Part shown: piece after piece, positions 22,084 through 30,071 of the stretch
Position numbering within the stretch: the stretch's first letter is position 1
Layout: every line of letters begins with the position of its first letter
NCBI RefSeq assembly: GCF_009911595.1
Contig: NZ_QWKG01000035.1
Span: forward strand, 1-41,790
Direction of reading: 5' to 3'
Source: Colidextribacter sp. OB.20
GTDB lineage: Bacteria > Bacillota > Clostridia > Oscillospirales > Oscillospiraceae
DNA length: 41,790 bases
Notes under the pieces: generated by a model
Told to the model about the DNA's origin: nothing
The model's input: the letters and a program-made list of their open reading frames with translations, nothing else
Databases searched by the model: none
Translations under genes and position numbers: made by a program

Positions 22084-22706
22084 GCAATTTCCTCCTTGTA
22101 TCCCTCGGCCGCCCCGCCGTAACGGAGCAGGTCCGTCCGCAATTTGATCTTCTCCCGCACCTGCGGGCTCTGTACGGAGCCCTCCAGAGTCTCTACAATG
22201 GCGAAGGCCAATACCGCGCAGGCCAGATGAAAGACCTGGTCGGCATATTCCCGGTCACTGCGCCGCAGGCAGGAGGGGTCCACCACCTCCCAGAGCGGGT
22301 CGGGGAGAAAGCTCTCGTGGCCGCCAATAAGGCTCTGAAAATCCATGCCCTTGTTCAGGGTCATCAGCCGGATGAACAGGGTGAGCATGGGGTCGGTGTG
22401 CCCCTGCCGGCTGATAAAGCGGTCGTAGGCGATCAGCGGCAGGGCGAACAGGTCACCCTTCGCCTCGGTCAGGGTTTCCCGGAGCAGGGTGATGAAATAC
22501 TGCCGCAGATCCTCCAATAAGTAACGGATCAGGTCCTCCTTGTCGGAGAAGTACTGGTAAAAGCTGCCCCGGGGGATATGGGCCGCCGCGATAATCCGGT
22601 TGATGGATACGTCGGTAAACCGGACCCGGGTCAGTTCTCCCCAGCAGGCGTCGATCAGCCGATGCCGCTTTTCCTCGGGGAGCCGGAAAAATGTGGAGCT
22701 TGGCAT
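22080..22706 (-). CDS. TetR-family repressor of the RND efflux operon
   Basis: A 208-aa protein with an N-terminal TetR helix-turn-helix (RLIDACWGELTRVRFTDVSI, NRIIAAAHIPRGSFYQYFSD, KEDLIRYLLED; residues 12-60) and a helical C-terminal ligand domain (about 65-200) that varies between members. It is the first gene of the operon TetR-TolC-adaptor-pump and overlaps the TolC-like gene by ATGA. Two copies of a 13-bp palindrome lie directly before it, downstream of a consensus promoter, so it almost certainly represses its own operon and is released by a pump substrate. Confidence 0.88.
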   Translation of the reverse strand: MPSSTFFRLPEEKRHRLIDACWGELTRVRFTDVSINRIIAAAHIPRGSFYQYFSDKEDLIRYLLEDLRQYFITLLRETLTEAKGDLFALPLIAYDRFISRQGHTDPMLTLFIRLMTLNKGMDFQSLIGGHESFLPDPLWEVVDPSCLRRSDREYADQVFHLACAVLAFAIVETLEGSVQSPQVREKIKLRTDLLRYGGAAEGYKEEIA

Positions 22707-22724
22707 GGGACTCCCTCCTCTCTG

Positions 22725-22755
22725 TGACAGGTTGTCATTTCATGACAGGCTGTCA
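22725..22755. promoter_or_regulatory. Tandem TetR operator
   Basis: Two 13-bp palindromes, tgacaggttgtca (22725-22737) and tgacaggctgtca (22743-22755), spaced 18 bp centre to centre. They lie between the -10 box (22759-22764) and the TetR start, so bound repressor would block transcription. Confidence 0.85.
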
Positions 22756-22758
22756 CAA

Positions 22759-22787
22759 ATTATACGAAACAGGCGGGACGCTGTCAA
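22759..22787 (-). promoter_or_regulatory. Promoter of the TetR-RND efflux operon
   Basis: On the minus strand, TTGACA (22782-22787) and TATAAT (22759-22764) are 17 bp apart, a perfect consensus. Confidence 0.85.
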
Positions 22788-22826
22788 GAAAAGAATTGTG
22801 AAGCTTTCGTTAAATTTTTACCGGCG

Positions 22827-22863
22827 CAAAAAACGGGGGCCGCTGCGTCAGCAGCGGCTCCCG
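22827..22863 (-). terminator. Terminator after the IclR gene
   Basis: A GC-rich stem (gggagccgctgc / gcagcggcccccg in the minus strand) with a short loop and TTTTTTG, seven bases after the stop codon. Confidence 0.75.
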
Positions 22864-22869
22864 GCTTCC

Positions 22870-23634
22870 TTAATAAATTCGCTCCCGCATTCTCAGTGCC
22901 GCGCTCTGCAAAATTCTGGCGCACTCAATCAGCTTGGCGTCGGTCATGGTCATGGACGGGCCTGCGGTGCTCAGGCCGGCCACCAGCTTGCCGTGGGAGT
23001 TGTAGACCGGCACCCCCGCGCAGCGGATATTGGGGTCCCGTTCGATGTCGTCGATGGAGTAGCCCCGCATCCTGGTCCGGCGCAGGTCGTCCAAAATGGC
23101 GCTGACGTCAGTGATCGTGTTGGGCTGATAGGCGGCGGGGTGCTTGGGGATGTGATCCATCCACTCCTCCTCGGGCATGTGGGCCAGGATGGCCTTGCCG
23201 ATGCCGGTGCAGTAGAAGGGGGAGGTCAGGCCCAGAACGTCCCGGTAGGGGAGCATCCCCATGCGGTCCTTGGGGTGGGCCACATAGAGGTAGAGCACAT
23301 TGGTGCCGTAAGGCAGGCCGAAGTAGACGATCTCTCCGGTGAGGGTGGCGGTGTCCTGCATGATGTCGTAGATGGCGTTGGGGTAGCCCAGATTCTGATT
23401 GATGATAAAGGCGTACTCCAAAAATTTAAGCCCCAGGGTATACCTTCCGTCGGGCCGGCGGTCCAGATATCCCATTGAGGTAAAGGTGGACAGGATGTTG
23501 TGAATATTAGATTTCGTAACCCCGATCCGCTCCGCCAGCTCCGTCACGCCCAGTACGGGCTCTTGAGAGGTGAAGCAGGAGAGCACCTTCAGCGCTTTGG
23601 CCAGGGATTTTGCCTTGGGCTCCTGATTGTCCAT
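22870..23634 (-). CDS. IclR-family transcriptional regulator
   Basis: A 254-aa protein with an N-terminal IclR winged helix (LAKALKVLSCFTSQEPVLGV, TELAERIGVTKSNIHNILST; residues 9-60) and a C-terminal GAF-like effector domain (GLPYGTNVLYLYVAHPKDRM, SPFYCTGIGKAILAHMPEEE, DPNIRCAGVPVYNSHGKLVA). IclR proteins usually control catabolism of sugar acids, aromatics or similar carbon sources. The start MDNQEPKAK at 23634 is chosen over ATG 23646, which abuts the AAAGG ribosome site. No target is obvious; cysK lies upstream. The third copy of the conserved upstream element is found about 50-110 bp before the start. Confidence 0.87.
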   Translation of the reverse strand: MDNQEPKAKSLAKALKVLSCFTSQEPVLGVTELAERIGVTKSNIHNILSTFTSMGYLDRRPDGRYTLGLKFLEYAFIINQNLGYPNAIYDIMQDTATLTGEIVYFGLPYGTNVLYLYVAHPKDRMGMLPYRDVLGLTSPFYCTGIGKAILAHMPEEEWMDHIPKHPAAYQPNTITDVSAILDDLRRTRMRGYSIDDIERDPNIRCAGVPVYNSHGKLVAGLSTAGPSMTMTDAKLIECARILQSAALRMRERIY

Positions 23635-23684
23635 CGCTTTATCCATCCTTTCGCTTGACAGCTCCGGGTAAAAACCAGCTTGGG

Positions 23685-23743
23685 GCTTGTCTGGCAAAAA
23701 AACCCTCGTTGCTGTGCATAGTTCCATTTTTCAAACAGCGCCT
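23685..23743 (-). repeat. Conserved upstream element, copy C (partial)
   Basis: On the minus strand it reads aggcgctgtttgaaaaatgg, then aactatgcacag, GAGGG, a T run and GCCAGA, matching copy B (33137 on) over the first 55 bp or so. It points toward the IclR gene. The rest of the 381-bp gap 23635-24015 is AT-rich, with short T- and A-runs, and holds no gene I can support. Confidence 0.7.
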
Positions 23744-24015
23744 GATTCTGCAACTAAAATATCATTCAGCTCCCGGTTTTGCAAGCCGGTTTTTAAGGCG
23801 TGTTCTGTAAAAAATTGGGGGAGATGGACTGTTTTTTAAAGAAAAGTCTGCTGTTTTCTGTTTAAAAACAGCGTTTTCTAAAAAACATTCGAATCCCAAT
23901 GGTAAAATATACTAAAAAATGCGATGGATTTTGTGCAAGGTATGTGGGACAGGGGCTGTTTTGAACAAAAACGGATCTCCGCTGTGAGGACGGCGGAAAC
24001 ACATTCCAATCAAAA

Positions 24016-24948
24016 TCAGCCGGCGAACAGGGGGGTGGACAGATAGCGGTCGCCGGTGTCGGGGAGGAGGGCCACAATGGTTTTTCCCTGATTTTCCGGC
24101 CGACTGGCCAGCTGGATGGCCGCCCACACCGCCGCGCCGGAGGAGATGCCCACCAGTATACCCTCGGCCCTGCCCACCAGCCTGCCGGCGGCGAGGGCGT
24201 CGTCGTCCTCCACGGCGATGACCTCGTCATAGACCTGGGCGTCCAGCACCTGGGGAACAAAGCCTGCGCCGATGCCCTGAATCTGGTGGCTGCCGGCGGC
24301 CCCCCCGCTCAGGACGGGGGAGGAGGCGGGCTCCACAGCCACCACCCTCACCTGGGGGTTTTGATCCTTCAGATACTGCCCCACGCCGGTGAGGGTGCCG
24401 CCGGTGCCCACGCCGGCCACGAAGATGTCCACTTTTCCATCGGTGTCTGTCCAGATTTCCGGCCCGGTGGAGGCCCGGTGGGCGGCGGAGTTGGCGGGGT
24501 TGACAAACTGGCCGGGGATGAAGCTGCCCGGAATCTCCCTGGCCAGCTCCTCAGCCTTGGCGATGGCCCCGGTCATGCCCAGGGTGCCCTCGGTGAGAAC
24601 CAGCTCGGCGCCGTAGGCCTTCATAATCTGCCGGCGCTCCAAGCTCATGGTCTCGGGCATAACGATGATGATCCGGTAGCCCCGAGCGGCGGCCACCGAG
24701 GCCAGGCCGATGCCTGTGTTGCCCGAGGTGGGCTCGATGATGACGGAGCCCTCCCTGAGGAGGCCCCTGGCCTCGGCGTCGTCAATCATGGCCTTGGCGA
24801 CCCGGTCCTTCACGCTGCCGGCGGGGTTGAGGTACTCCAGCTTGGCCAGAACGCGGGCCTGGAGACCATGGGCCCTTTCAATGTGTGTCAGCTCCAGAAG
24901 GGGAGTTCCGCCGATGAGCTGATCGACGGATGTATGGATTTGGCTCAT
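24016..24948 (-). CDS. cysK: Cysteine synthase A (O-acetylserine sulfhydrylase)
   Basis: A 310-aa pyridoxal-phosphate enzyme that makes L-cysteine from O-acetylserine and sulfide. The PLP lysine lies in [16 protein letters not shown] (about residues 40-55), the substrate loop is [12 protein letters not shown] (about 70-81), and the phosphate-binding [15 protein letters not shown] is at about 176-190. The ending [19 protein letters not shown] is typical of CysK. Full length with a good AGGTAGGG ribosome site. A consensus promoter precedes it, so it is probably monocistronic; no cysE or sulfur-assimilation gene lies nearby. Confidence 0.95.
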   Translation of the reverse strand: MSQIHTSVDQLIGGTPLLELTHIERAHGLQARVLAKLEYLNPAGSVKDRVAKAMIDDAEARGLLREGSVIIEPTSGNTGIGLASVAAARGYRIIIVMPETMSLERRQIMKAYGAELVLTEGTLGMTGAIAKAEELAREIPGSFIPGQFVNPANSAAHRASTGPEIWTDTDGKVDIFVAGVGTGGTLTGVGQYLKDQNPQVRVVAVEPASSPVLSGGAAGSHQIQGIGAGFVPQVLDAQVYDEVIAVEDDDALAAGRLVGRAEGILVGISSGAAVWAAIQLASRPENQGKTIVALLPDTGDRYLSTPLFAG

Positions 24949-24984
24949 AAATGGCTTCCCTACCTTTCAAGTGGGTTTATATGG

Positions 24985-25013
24985 ATTGTACTCCGGGACA
25001 AGGGACCTGTCAA
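24985..25013 (-). promoter_or_regulatory. Promoter of cysK
   Basis: On the minus strand, TTGACA (25008-25013) and TACAAT (24985-24990) are 17 bp apart, about 35 bp upstream of the start codon. Confidence 0.8.
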
Positions 25014-25031
25014 TAGGCATTTTCTCAAACA

Positions 25032-25067
25032 TTCAGCGCGCCGCGGAGGAACCCGAGGCGCGCTGAA
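25032..25067 (-). terminator. Terminator hairpin after galT
   Basis: Perfect 10-bp arms ttcagcgcgc / gcgcgctgaa around a 16-nt loop, five bases after the galT stop. The downstream T run is weak (TGTTTGAG). Confidence 0.6.
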
Positions 25068-25071
25068 GAGG

Positions 25072-26574
25072 TTAGACTGCGGCGTTCAGGAAACGGAGGA
25101 AGGCCTCCCTGCCTGCCGGGGTACGCTTATAGACCCCGGCCTGCTCCAGCACCTGGGCAAAGACCAGGCCGGTCTCCTTCCGGACGATGTCCAGGGCGTT
25201 TTCCCTGGTGATGGTGTAGTTCCCGGAAAAGCCCTCCGCCCAATCAGCGTGCTTCTCGGTCAGCTCGCTGGAGCGCAGGTCGGCTCCGGAGACCAGGGCG
25301 TCGGCCACTGCGGCCAGCTCCTCCCTCAGCCGGGCGGGGAGGACGGCCAGGCCCATGACCTCGATGAGGCCAATGTTCTCCTTCTTGATGTGGTGGAGCT
25401 CGGCGTGGGGGTGGTAGACCCCCAGGGGGTGCTCCTCCGTGGTGATGTTGTTCCGGAGCACCAGATCCAGCTCATACTTGTCCCCCCGGCGGCGGGCGAT
25501 GGGGGTGATGGTGTTGTGGGGTTCGCCATCGGTCTCGGCGAAGATGAAGGCATCCTCGTCGGTGTAGCCCCGCCAGGCCAGCAGAAGCTTGTCCGCCAGG
25601 TCGATGAGCCGCTCCGGATTTTCGGAGGAAATCCGCACCACCGACATGGGCCACTTGACGATGCCCGCCTCCACGTCCTCAAAGCCGGGGAAGGTGAAGG
25701 GGGTCTCCACCGGGGCCTCCTCCATAGCGAAGGTGTACCGCCCCCCCTGGAAGTGGTCGTGGGCCAGGATGGAGCCGCCCACAATGGGCAAGTCGGCGTT
25801 GGAGCCCACGAAGTAGTGGGGGAACTGGCGGACGAAATCCAGAAGCTTGCCAAAGCAGGCCCGGTCAATCTTCATGGGCACGTGCTCGCTGTTCAGGCAG
25901 ATGCAGTGCTCGTTGTAGTAGACATAGGGGGAGTACTGCAAAAACCAGGGGGAGCCGTTGATGGTAATGGGGACGATGCGGTGGTTCTGCCGGGCGGGGT
26001 GGTTCACCCGGCCGGCGTAGCCCTCGTTCTCAGCGCACAGCTGGCACCGGGGGTAGGCGGAGGCGGGGAGGTTCTTGGCTGCGGCGATGGCCTTGGGGTC
26101 CTTCTCCGGCTTGGACAGGTTGATGGTGATGTCCAGGTTGCCGTATTCCGTGGGGGCCTTCCACTGGATGTCCTTGGCGATGCGGTCCCGGCGGATGTAG
26201 TTGGTGTCCTGACTGAAGGCGTAGTACCAGTCGGTGGCCGCCTCGGGGTCATCCTTATAGAGGAAGTGGAACTTCTCCCGCACTTCATTGGGCCGGGGCG
26301 TCAGCCGGCCCATGAGCTCAGAGTCGAACAGGTCCCGGTAGACCACGGAATTTTCGGTGAGCACCCCCCGGGCGTAGGCGTCGTCCAACAGCTCCTCCAG
26401 GATGGGGGCCAGCTCGATGTCCCCTGTCTCCCAGTCCTTCTCCGCCGGTTCTGTATAACTGTCCAGCTTTAATACATCCAATATTGTGTTGATGGCCCAG
26501 GTCCGGTCACATTCCTCAATCAGTCCGGAGCGGAAGGCGTAGCCTGCCAGCCTGGAAATGGCGTTGTCAATCAT
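25072..26574 (-). CDS. galT: UDP-glucose-hexose-1-phosphate uridylyltransferase (GalT family 2)
   Basis: A 500-aa enzyme of the Gram-positive GalT type (galT2, about 490-510 aa), which swaps UMP between UDP-glucose and galactose-1-phosphate in the Leloir pathway. Evidence: NAISRLAGYAFRSGLIEECD at the N-terminus; DLFDSELMGRLTPRPNEV; the CQLCAENEGYAGRVNHPARQ segment; the active-site-like SILAHDHFQGGRYTFAMEEA around residue 265; TTEEHPLGVYHPHAELHHIK near 345. The start at 26574 is preferred: AAGGAG is 8 nt upstream, but only 2 nt from the ATG at 26580. It lies downstream of galK in the same direction with a REP-like element between, so the two are probably one operon. No galE is in the window. 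Confidence 0.93.
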   Translation of the reverse strand: MIDNAISRLAGYAFRSGLIEECDRTWAINTILDVLKLDSYTEPAEKDWETGDIELAPILEELLDDAYARGVLTENSVVYRDLFDSELMGRLTPRPNEVREKFHFLYKDDPEAATDWYYAFSQDTNYIRRDRIAKDIQWKAPTEYGNLDITINLSKPEKDPKAIAAAKNLPASAYPRCQLCAENEGYAGRVNHPARQNHRIVPITINGSPWFLQYSPYVYYNEHCICLNSEHVPMKIDRACFGKLLDFVRQFPHYFVGSNADLPIVGGSILAHDHFQGGRYTFAMEEAPVETPFTFPGFEDVEAGIVKWPMSVVRISSENPERLIDLADKLLLAWRGYTDEDAFIFAETDGEPHNTITPIARRRGDKYELDLVLRNNITTEEHPLGVYHPHAELHHIKKENIGLIEVMGLAVLPARLREELAAVADALVSGADLRSSELTEKHADWAEGFSGNYTITRENALDIVRKETGLVFAQVLEQAGVYKRTPAGREAFLRFLNAAV

Positions 26575-26604
26575 AGTCATCTCTCCTTGTTGCCTGCACT
26601 TAAT

Positions 26605-26683
26605 GTAGGGCGCGACGACCTCGGCGCGCCGTGCTGTTGTAAGAGATATTCCACGGGCGGCGGGCCGGGTCGTCCCGCCCTAC
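26605..26683. repeat. REP-like repeat, type A, copy 4
   Basis: A 79-bp copy with a longer centre, between galK and galT. In the transcript it would form a long hairpin that could stabilise galK mRNA or lower galT expression. Confidence 0.85.
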
Positions 26684-26709
26684 AGTCCGTCTCGCAGAGG
26701 GGTTCTCTT

Positions 26710-28005
26710 TTATTCCGCCACCACGCAGCCGCCGATGGGGCGGATGTGGAGCACGTGGCACTTGCCCGGGCCGAACAGCTCCTCTATGCCGTTTTTGAAC
26801 ACGGTGAGGTACTCCTCGGGCACCCAGGCCTGGATGGTGCCGGCGAAGCCGCCGCCGTGGACCCGGATGGCCCCCATGCCGTCCAGCAGATACTCCCCCA
26901 CCGTCAGAGCCAGAGGGATGGCCTGCTGTTTGGGGTCGTGGATGGACCAGGTGTTTTGCAGGCACAGGGAGGAGGACAGGCCGGAAGCGTTTACCATATT
27001 CAGGAAGGCTTCAAAATTCCCCTTTTTCAGCGCGCCTGCCTCCTGGGCGGCCCGGCGGTCGTCGCTGTAGAAGTGCATGGCCCGGAGCACCGCCCGGTCG
27101 CCGCACTCCTGGCGCAGGGCGGGGACGGCGGCGTGGAACTCCTCTTGGGGCACCTCCCGCAGCACCTGCTTGCCGAAATGGGCGGCCACCGCGCCCATCT
27201 CCTTCGTGATGTCGGCGTAGTCGTCGGTAAGGTCGCCGTGGCTGGAGGCGGTGTCCACGATGCACAGGGCGTGGCCCGACCTGGTGAAATCGTAGTCCAC
27301 CCGCTCCACAATGGGGTTGGCGGGGTCGTTGAAGTCGATAAACACCGCGCCCCCCACCGAGGAGCCCATCTGATCCATCAGGCCGCAGGGCTTGCCGAAG
27401 TAGACGTTCTCGGCGTACTGGCCGATTTTGGCGATGGTCACGGCGTCCAGGGCGCCTCCACAGCAGAAGTAATTGAGGATGTTTCCGATGAGGGTCTCAT
27501 AGGCGGCGGAGGAGGAGAGGCCCGAGCCGGACAGGACGGTGGAGGTGGCGTAGGCGTCAAAGCCCGACAGGGGATAGCCCAGTTCCCGGACCTTGGCGGC
27601 CACCCCCCGCACCAGGGCGGCGGAGGTGTTTTTCTCCTCCTCCCGGACGGACAGGTCCTCCAGGCCGATTTCCAGGGCGGGGTAGCCCTCAGACTGGACG
27701 CGGATGACGTTTTTCCCGTTGGGGGCGGCGCAGGCCAGCATGTCCATGTCCACGCTGCCGCACAGCACCCGGCCGTGCTGGTGGTCGGTGTGGTTGCCGC
27801 CGATCTCGGTGCGGCCGGGGCCGCTGAACAGAGCGGCGTCTCCGGCGGGGGAGAAGGCGTCCATCAGGGACTGGACCACGCGGCAGGCCCGATCCCGGGC
27901 CCGGTCCAGGCTGTCCTTCGTGCCGTCCAGGGCGTACAGGGCGGACAGCGCCGGGTCGTGCCGGCCGGCCCGCAGAGCCTCAAGCAGGGCATTGCAGGTA
28001 CTCAA
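26710..28005 (-). CDS. galK: Galactokinase
   Basis: A 431-aa GHMP-family kinase that phosphorylates galactose at C1 with ATP. The galactokinase signature is GRTEIGGNHTDHQHG (about residues 65-79). The phosphate-binding GHMP motif is VLSGSGLSSSAAYE (about 157-170). The C-terminal motif is IRVHGGGFAGTIQAWVP (about 372-388). It starts with TTG at 28005, preceded by AGAGGTGACC; no other in-frame start gives the N-terminus. A consensus-like promoter lies upstream (28056-28084). GalK and GalT together feed galactose into glycolysis. Confidence 0.93.
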   Translation of the reverse strand: MSTCNALLEALRAGRHDPALSALYALDGTKDSLDRARDRACRVVQSLMDAFSPAGDAALFSGPGRTEIGGNHTDHQHGRVLCGSVDMDMLACAAPNGKNVIRVQSEGYPALEIGLEDLSVREEEKNTSAALVRGVAAKVRELGYPLSGFDAYATSTVLSGSGLSSSAAYETLIGNILNYFCCGGALDAVTIAKIGQYAENVYFGKPCGLMDQMGSSVGGAVFIDFNDPANPIVERVDYDFTRSGHALCIVDTASSHGDLTDDYADITKEMGAVAAHFGKQVLREVPQEEFHAAVPALRQECGDRAVLRAMHFYSDDRRAAQEAGALKKGNFEAFLNMVNASGLSSSLCLQNTWSIHDPKQQAIPLALTVGEYLLDGMGAIRVHGGGFAGTIQAWVPEEYLTVFKNGIEELFGPGKCHVLHIRPIGGCVVAE

Positions 28006-28055
28006 GGGAGGTCACCTCTTTCTGAATTACTGAAGCTGGAAAAATGTTCAAGGCC

Positions 28056-28084
28056 ATTATAGCATGCCGGAGGGGGACGGACAA
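28056..28084 (-). promoter_or_regulatory. Promoter of galK-galT
   Basis: On the minus strand, TTGTCC (28079-28084) and TATAAT (28056-28061) are 17 bp apart. Confidence 0.75.
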
Positions 28085-28123
28085 GGGGTTCTTGGCATGA
28101 AACCGGGAACGGCGTGTGAATTT

Positions 28124-28600
28124 TCAGGCCTCTGCCCAGCCCTTGCCCACGTCCACCCAGGCGGCGCAGCCGGAATAGCGCTCCAGCTCGGGTATGGACA
28201 GCTCAATGGCGCTGTTGCTGCTGCCGCAGGCGGGGAAGACCGTCTCGAAGCGCCTGAGGGAGGCGTCCAGATAGACGGTTACCCCCTCATTGACGCCGAA
28301 GGGGCACACGCCGCCCACCCCGTGGCCCACCAGGGCCTCCACCTCCTCCGGGGTGAGCATCTTGGCCTTGGTGCCAAATTGGGCCTTGTACTTGTGGTTG
28401 TCAATTTTGGCGTCCCCCGCCATGACGATCAGGATGGGGCGGCTGTCCGCCAGAAAGGAGAGGGTTTTCGCGATCCGGCAGGGCTGACAGCTCAGCGCCA
28501 GCGCGGCCAGCTCCACGGTGGCGCTGGATACGTCAAATTCCAGCACCCGGTCCGCGACCCCGAAGGTGTTAAGATAGGCCCTTGCCTTTTCGATTGCCAT
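28124..28600 (-). CDS. YbaK/ProX-type aminoacyl-tRNA deacylase
   Basis: A 158-aa single-domain protein of the YbaK/aminoacyl-tRNA editing family, which hydrolyses mischarged tRNAs (Cys-tRNA-Pro or similar) in trans. Evidence: VELAALALSCQPCRIAKTLSFL around residues 29-50 (with the catalytic Lys), ILIVMAGDAKIDNHKYKAQF, MLTPEEVEALVGHGVGGVCPFG and VTVYLDASLRRFE. The substrate cannot be told from sequence. The ribosome site AGGAGG is well placed. It is divergent from the rhamnulokinase gene. Confidence 0.85.
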   Translation of the reverse strand: MAIEKARAYLNTFGVADRVLEFDVSSATVELAALALSCQPCRIAKTLSFLADSRPILIVMAGDAKIDNHKYKAQFGTKAKMLTPEEVEALVGHGVGGVCPFGVNEGVTVYLDASLRRFETVFPACGSSNSAIELSIPELERYSGCAAWVDVGKGWAEA

Positions 28601-28646
28601 AAATATTCCTCCTGCTGCTTTGCCGCCGGAGCGGCGTAAGATTAGA

Positions 28647-28682
28647 AATCAGGTAACTGATTATAAGAATGCGCCAAAAGAA
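28647..28682 (-). promoter_or_regulatory. Promoter and dyad upstream of the YbaK-type gene
   Basis: A minus-strand TATAAT (28660-28665) has TTGTTT 16 bp upstream. A perfect inverted repeat aatcag gtaa ctgatt (28647-28662) overlaps the end of the -10 box and the likely transcription start. Confidence 0.55.
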
Positions 28683-28710
28683 AACAAAAGTCAACATAGT
28701 GTTTTTCCGC

Positions 28711-28739
28711 TGGACCTGAAGGCGCAGATGTGGTATAGT
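28711..28739 (+). promoter_or_regulatory. Promoter of the rhamnose-type operon
   Basis: TGGACC and TATAGT are 17 bp apart, about 50 bp before the ATG at 28791. The weak -35 box suggests an activator. Confidence 0.5.
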
Positions 28740-28790
28740 AAAAAATAACCAGCTGAGCGGAGAGAAGCGCGGCTGAAACAGGAGGAATGT

Positions 28791-30071
28791 ATGAAACGCT
28801 GCTATTTAGCCATTGATATCGGGGCCTCCAGCGGACGGCACATCGTGGGCTGGCAGGAGGATGGCGCGCTGAGAACACAGGAGGTCTTTCGCTTTCCCAA
28901 CGGGGTAAAGGAGGAGAACGGGCATCTCACCTGGGATGTGGACGCCCTTTTGCCCCGCGTCAAGGCGGGCATCGACGCCGCCCTGGGGCGGTTCCCCTGC
29001 ATTGAGAGCTTGTCCATCGACACTTGGGGGGTGGATTACGTCCTGCTCCGGGGGGAGGAGGAGCTCCGGCCCTGCTATGCCTACCGGGACGGGCGGACGG
29101 AGGCGGTGATCCCGTCCGTCCACGAAAAAGTCCCCTTTTCGGAGCTGTACGCCCGCACCGGCTGCCAGTTCCAGCCCTTCAACACCCTCTATCAGCTCTG
29201 TGACGACCTGCAAAAGGGTCGGCTGGAGGGGGTCACCGACTTTCTTATGGTGCCCGAATACCTCATGTGGAGGCTCACCGGGGTGAAGGCAAAGGAATAT
29301 ACCAACGCCACCACCACCGGGCTGGTGAGCGCCCGGACGGGGAAATTTGACCTGGAGCTGGTGGAGAGGCTGGGCCTGCCCGCCCATTTGTTCCCCAAGC
29401 TCAGCCAGCCGGGGACGGTCATCGGCGAGTACGAGGGGATCAAGGTAGTGCTGTGCGCCACCCACGACACCGCCTCCGCCGTGGAGGGCATCCCCATGGA
29501 GGAGGAACAGCTCTATATCTCCTCCGGGACCTGGTCCCTGCTGGGGGTCAAGACCCCCAGGCCCCTCACCGATGAAAAGAGCATGGCCGCCAACTACTCC
29601 AACGAGGGGGGCGTGGGCTGCAACCGCTACCAGAAGAACATTATGGGCATGTGGATTGTCAACCGCCTCCGGGGTGAGCTGTGCCCGGACAAGCCCTTCC
29701 CGGAGATTGTGGCTGAGGCGGAGAAGAGCGCCTTCGACGGTACTGTAGACGCAAATGCCCGGGCCTTCCTGGCTCCGGAGAGCATGCAGGCTGCCTTCAA
29801 CGCTGCGCTGGAAGAGAAGCCGGAGGGAGTGGGGGACTACTTCCGCTGTGCCTACCGCTCCCTGGCCCTGAGCTATCAGAACGCCATCCGGGAGCTGGAG
29901 GAGAACACGGGCAGGACCTATGACAAGCTGTATATTGTGGGCGGCGGGGCGAAGAACCAGTTCTTGAACCAGCTGACGGAGGAAGCGACGGGGAAAAAAG
30001 TAATTGCCCTGCCCATCGAGGCCACCGCCCTGGGAAATCTTAAAATTCAAATGGAGGGTATGTCATGTTAG
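28791..30071 (+). CDS. rhaB: Rhamnulokinase-type sugar kinase
   Basis: A 426-aa FGGY-fold kinase. Evidence: LAIDIGASSGRHIVGW (phosphate-1 loop, residues 6-21), SLSIDTWGVDYVLL around 78-91, YRDGRTEAVI, QFQPFNTLYQLCDDL, the ATHDTASAVEGIP loop (phosphate-2) around 225, SSGTWSLLGVKTP, and IVGGGAKNQFLNQLTEEATG near the C-terminus. This set is characteristic of RhaB, which phosphorylates L-rhamnulose at C1. It is shorter than common RhaB proteins (about 460-490 aa), mainly because the loop before ATHDTAS is compressed (VIGEYEGIKVVLC). It overlaps the next gene by 7 bp and heads an operon with a sugar isomerase and rhaD. Related L-fuculose or other deoxy-sugars are possible substrates. Confidence 0.88.
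   Translation: MKRCYLAIDIGASSGRHIVGWQEDGALRTQEVFRFPNGVKEENGHLTWDVDALLPRVKAGIDAALGRFPCIESLSIDTWGVDYVLLRGEEELRPCYAYRDGRTEAVIPSVHEKVPFSELYARTGCQFQPFNTLYQLCDDLQKGRLEGVTDFLMVPEYLMWRLTGVKAKEYTNATTTGLVSARTGKFDLELVERLGLPAHLFPKLSQPGTVIGEYEGIKVVLCATHDTASAVEGIPMEEEQLYISSGTWSLLGVKTPRPLTDEKSMAANYSNEGGVGCNRYQKNIMGMWIVNRLRGELCPDKPFPEIVAEAEKSAFDGTVDANARAFLAPESMQAAFNAALEEKPEGVGDYFRCAYRSLALSYQNAIRELEENTGRTYDKLYIVGGGAKNQFLNQLTEEATGKKVIALPIEATALGNLKIQMEGMSC

Noticed and set aside
20305..22122. A 605-aa plus-strand frame opposite the TolC-like and adaptor genes
   Set aside because: Shadow of the real operon: repeated leucine/glycine/glutamine-rich sequence without family features.
23634..23727. Longer N-terminus for the IclR protein beginning MELCTATRVFL
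   Set aside because: The extra codons fall inside conserved element copy C, which is non-coding in its other two locations, and no ribosome site precedes that start.
24286..26472. A 728-aa open frame on the plus strand across cysK and galT
   Set aside because: It is antisense to two well-identified enzymes, has glycine/valine/histidine-rich shadow composition and shows no domain. High GC content makes such antisense frames common here.
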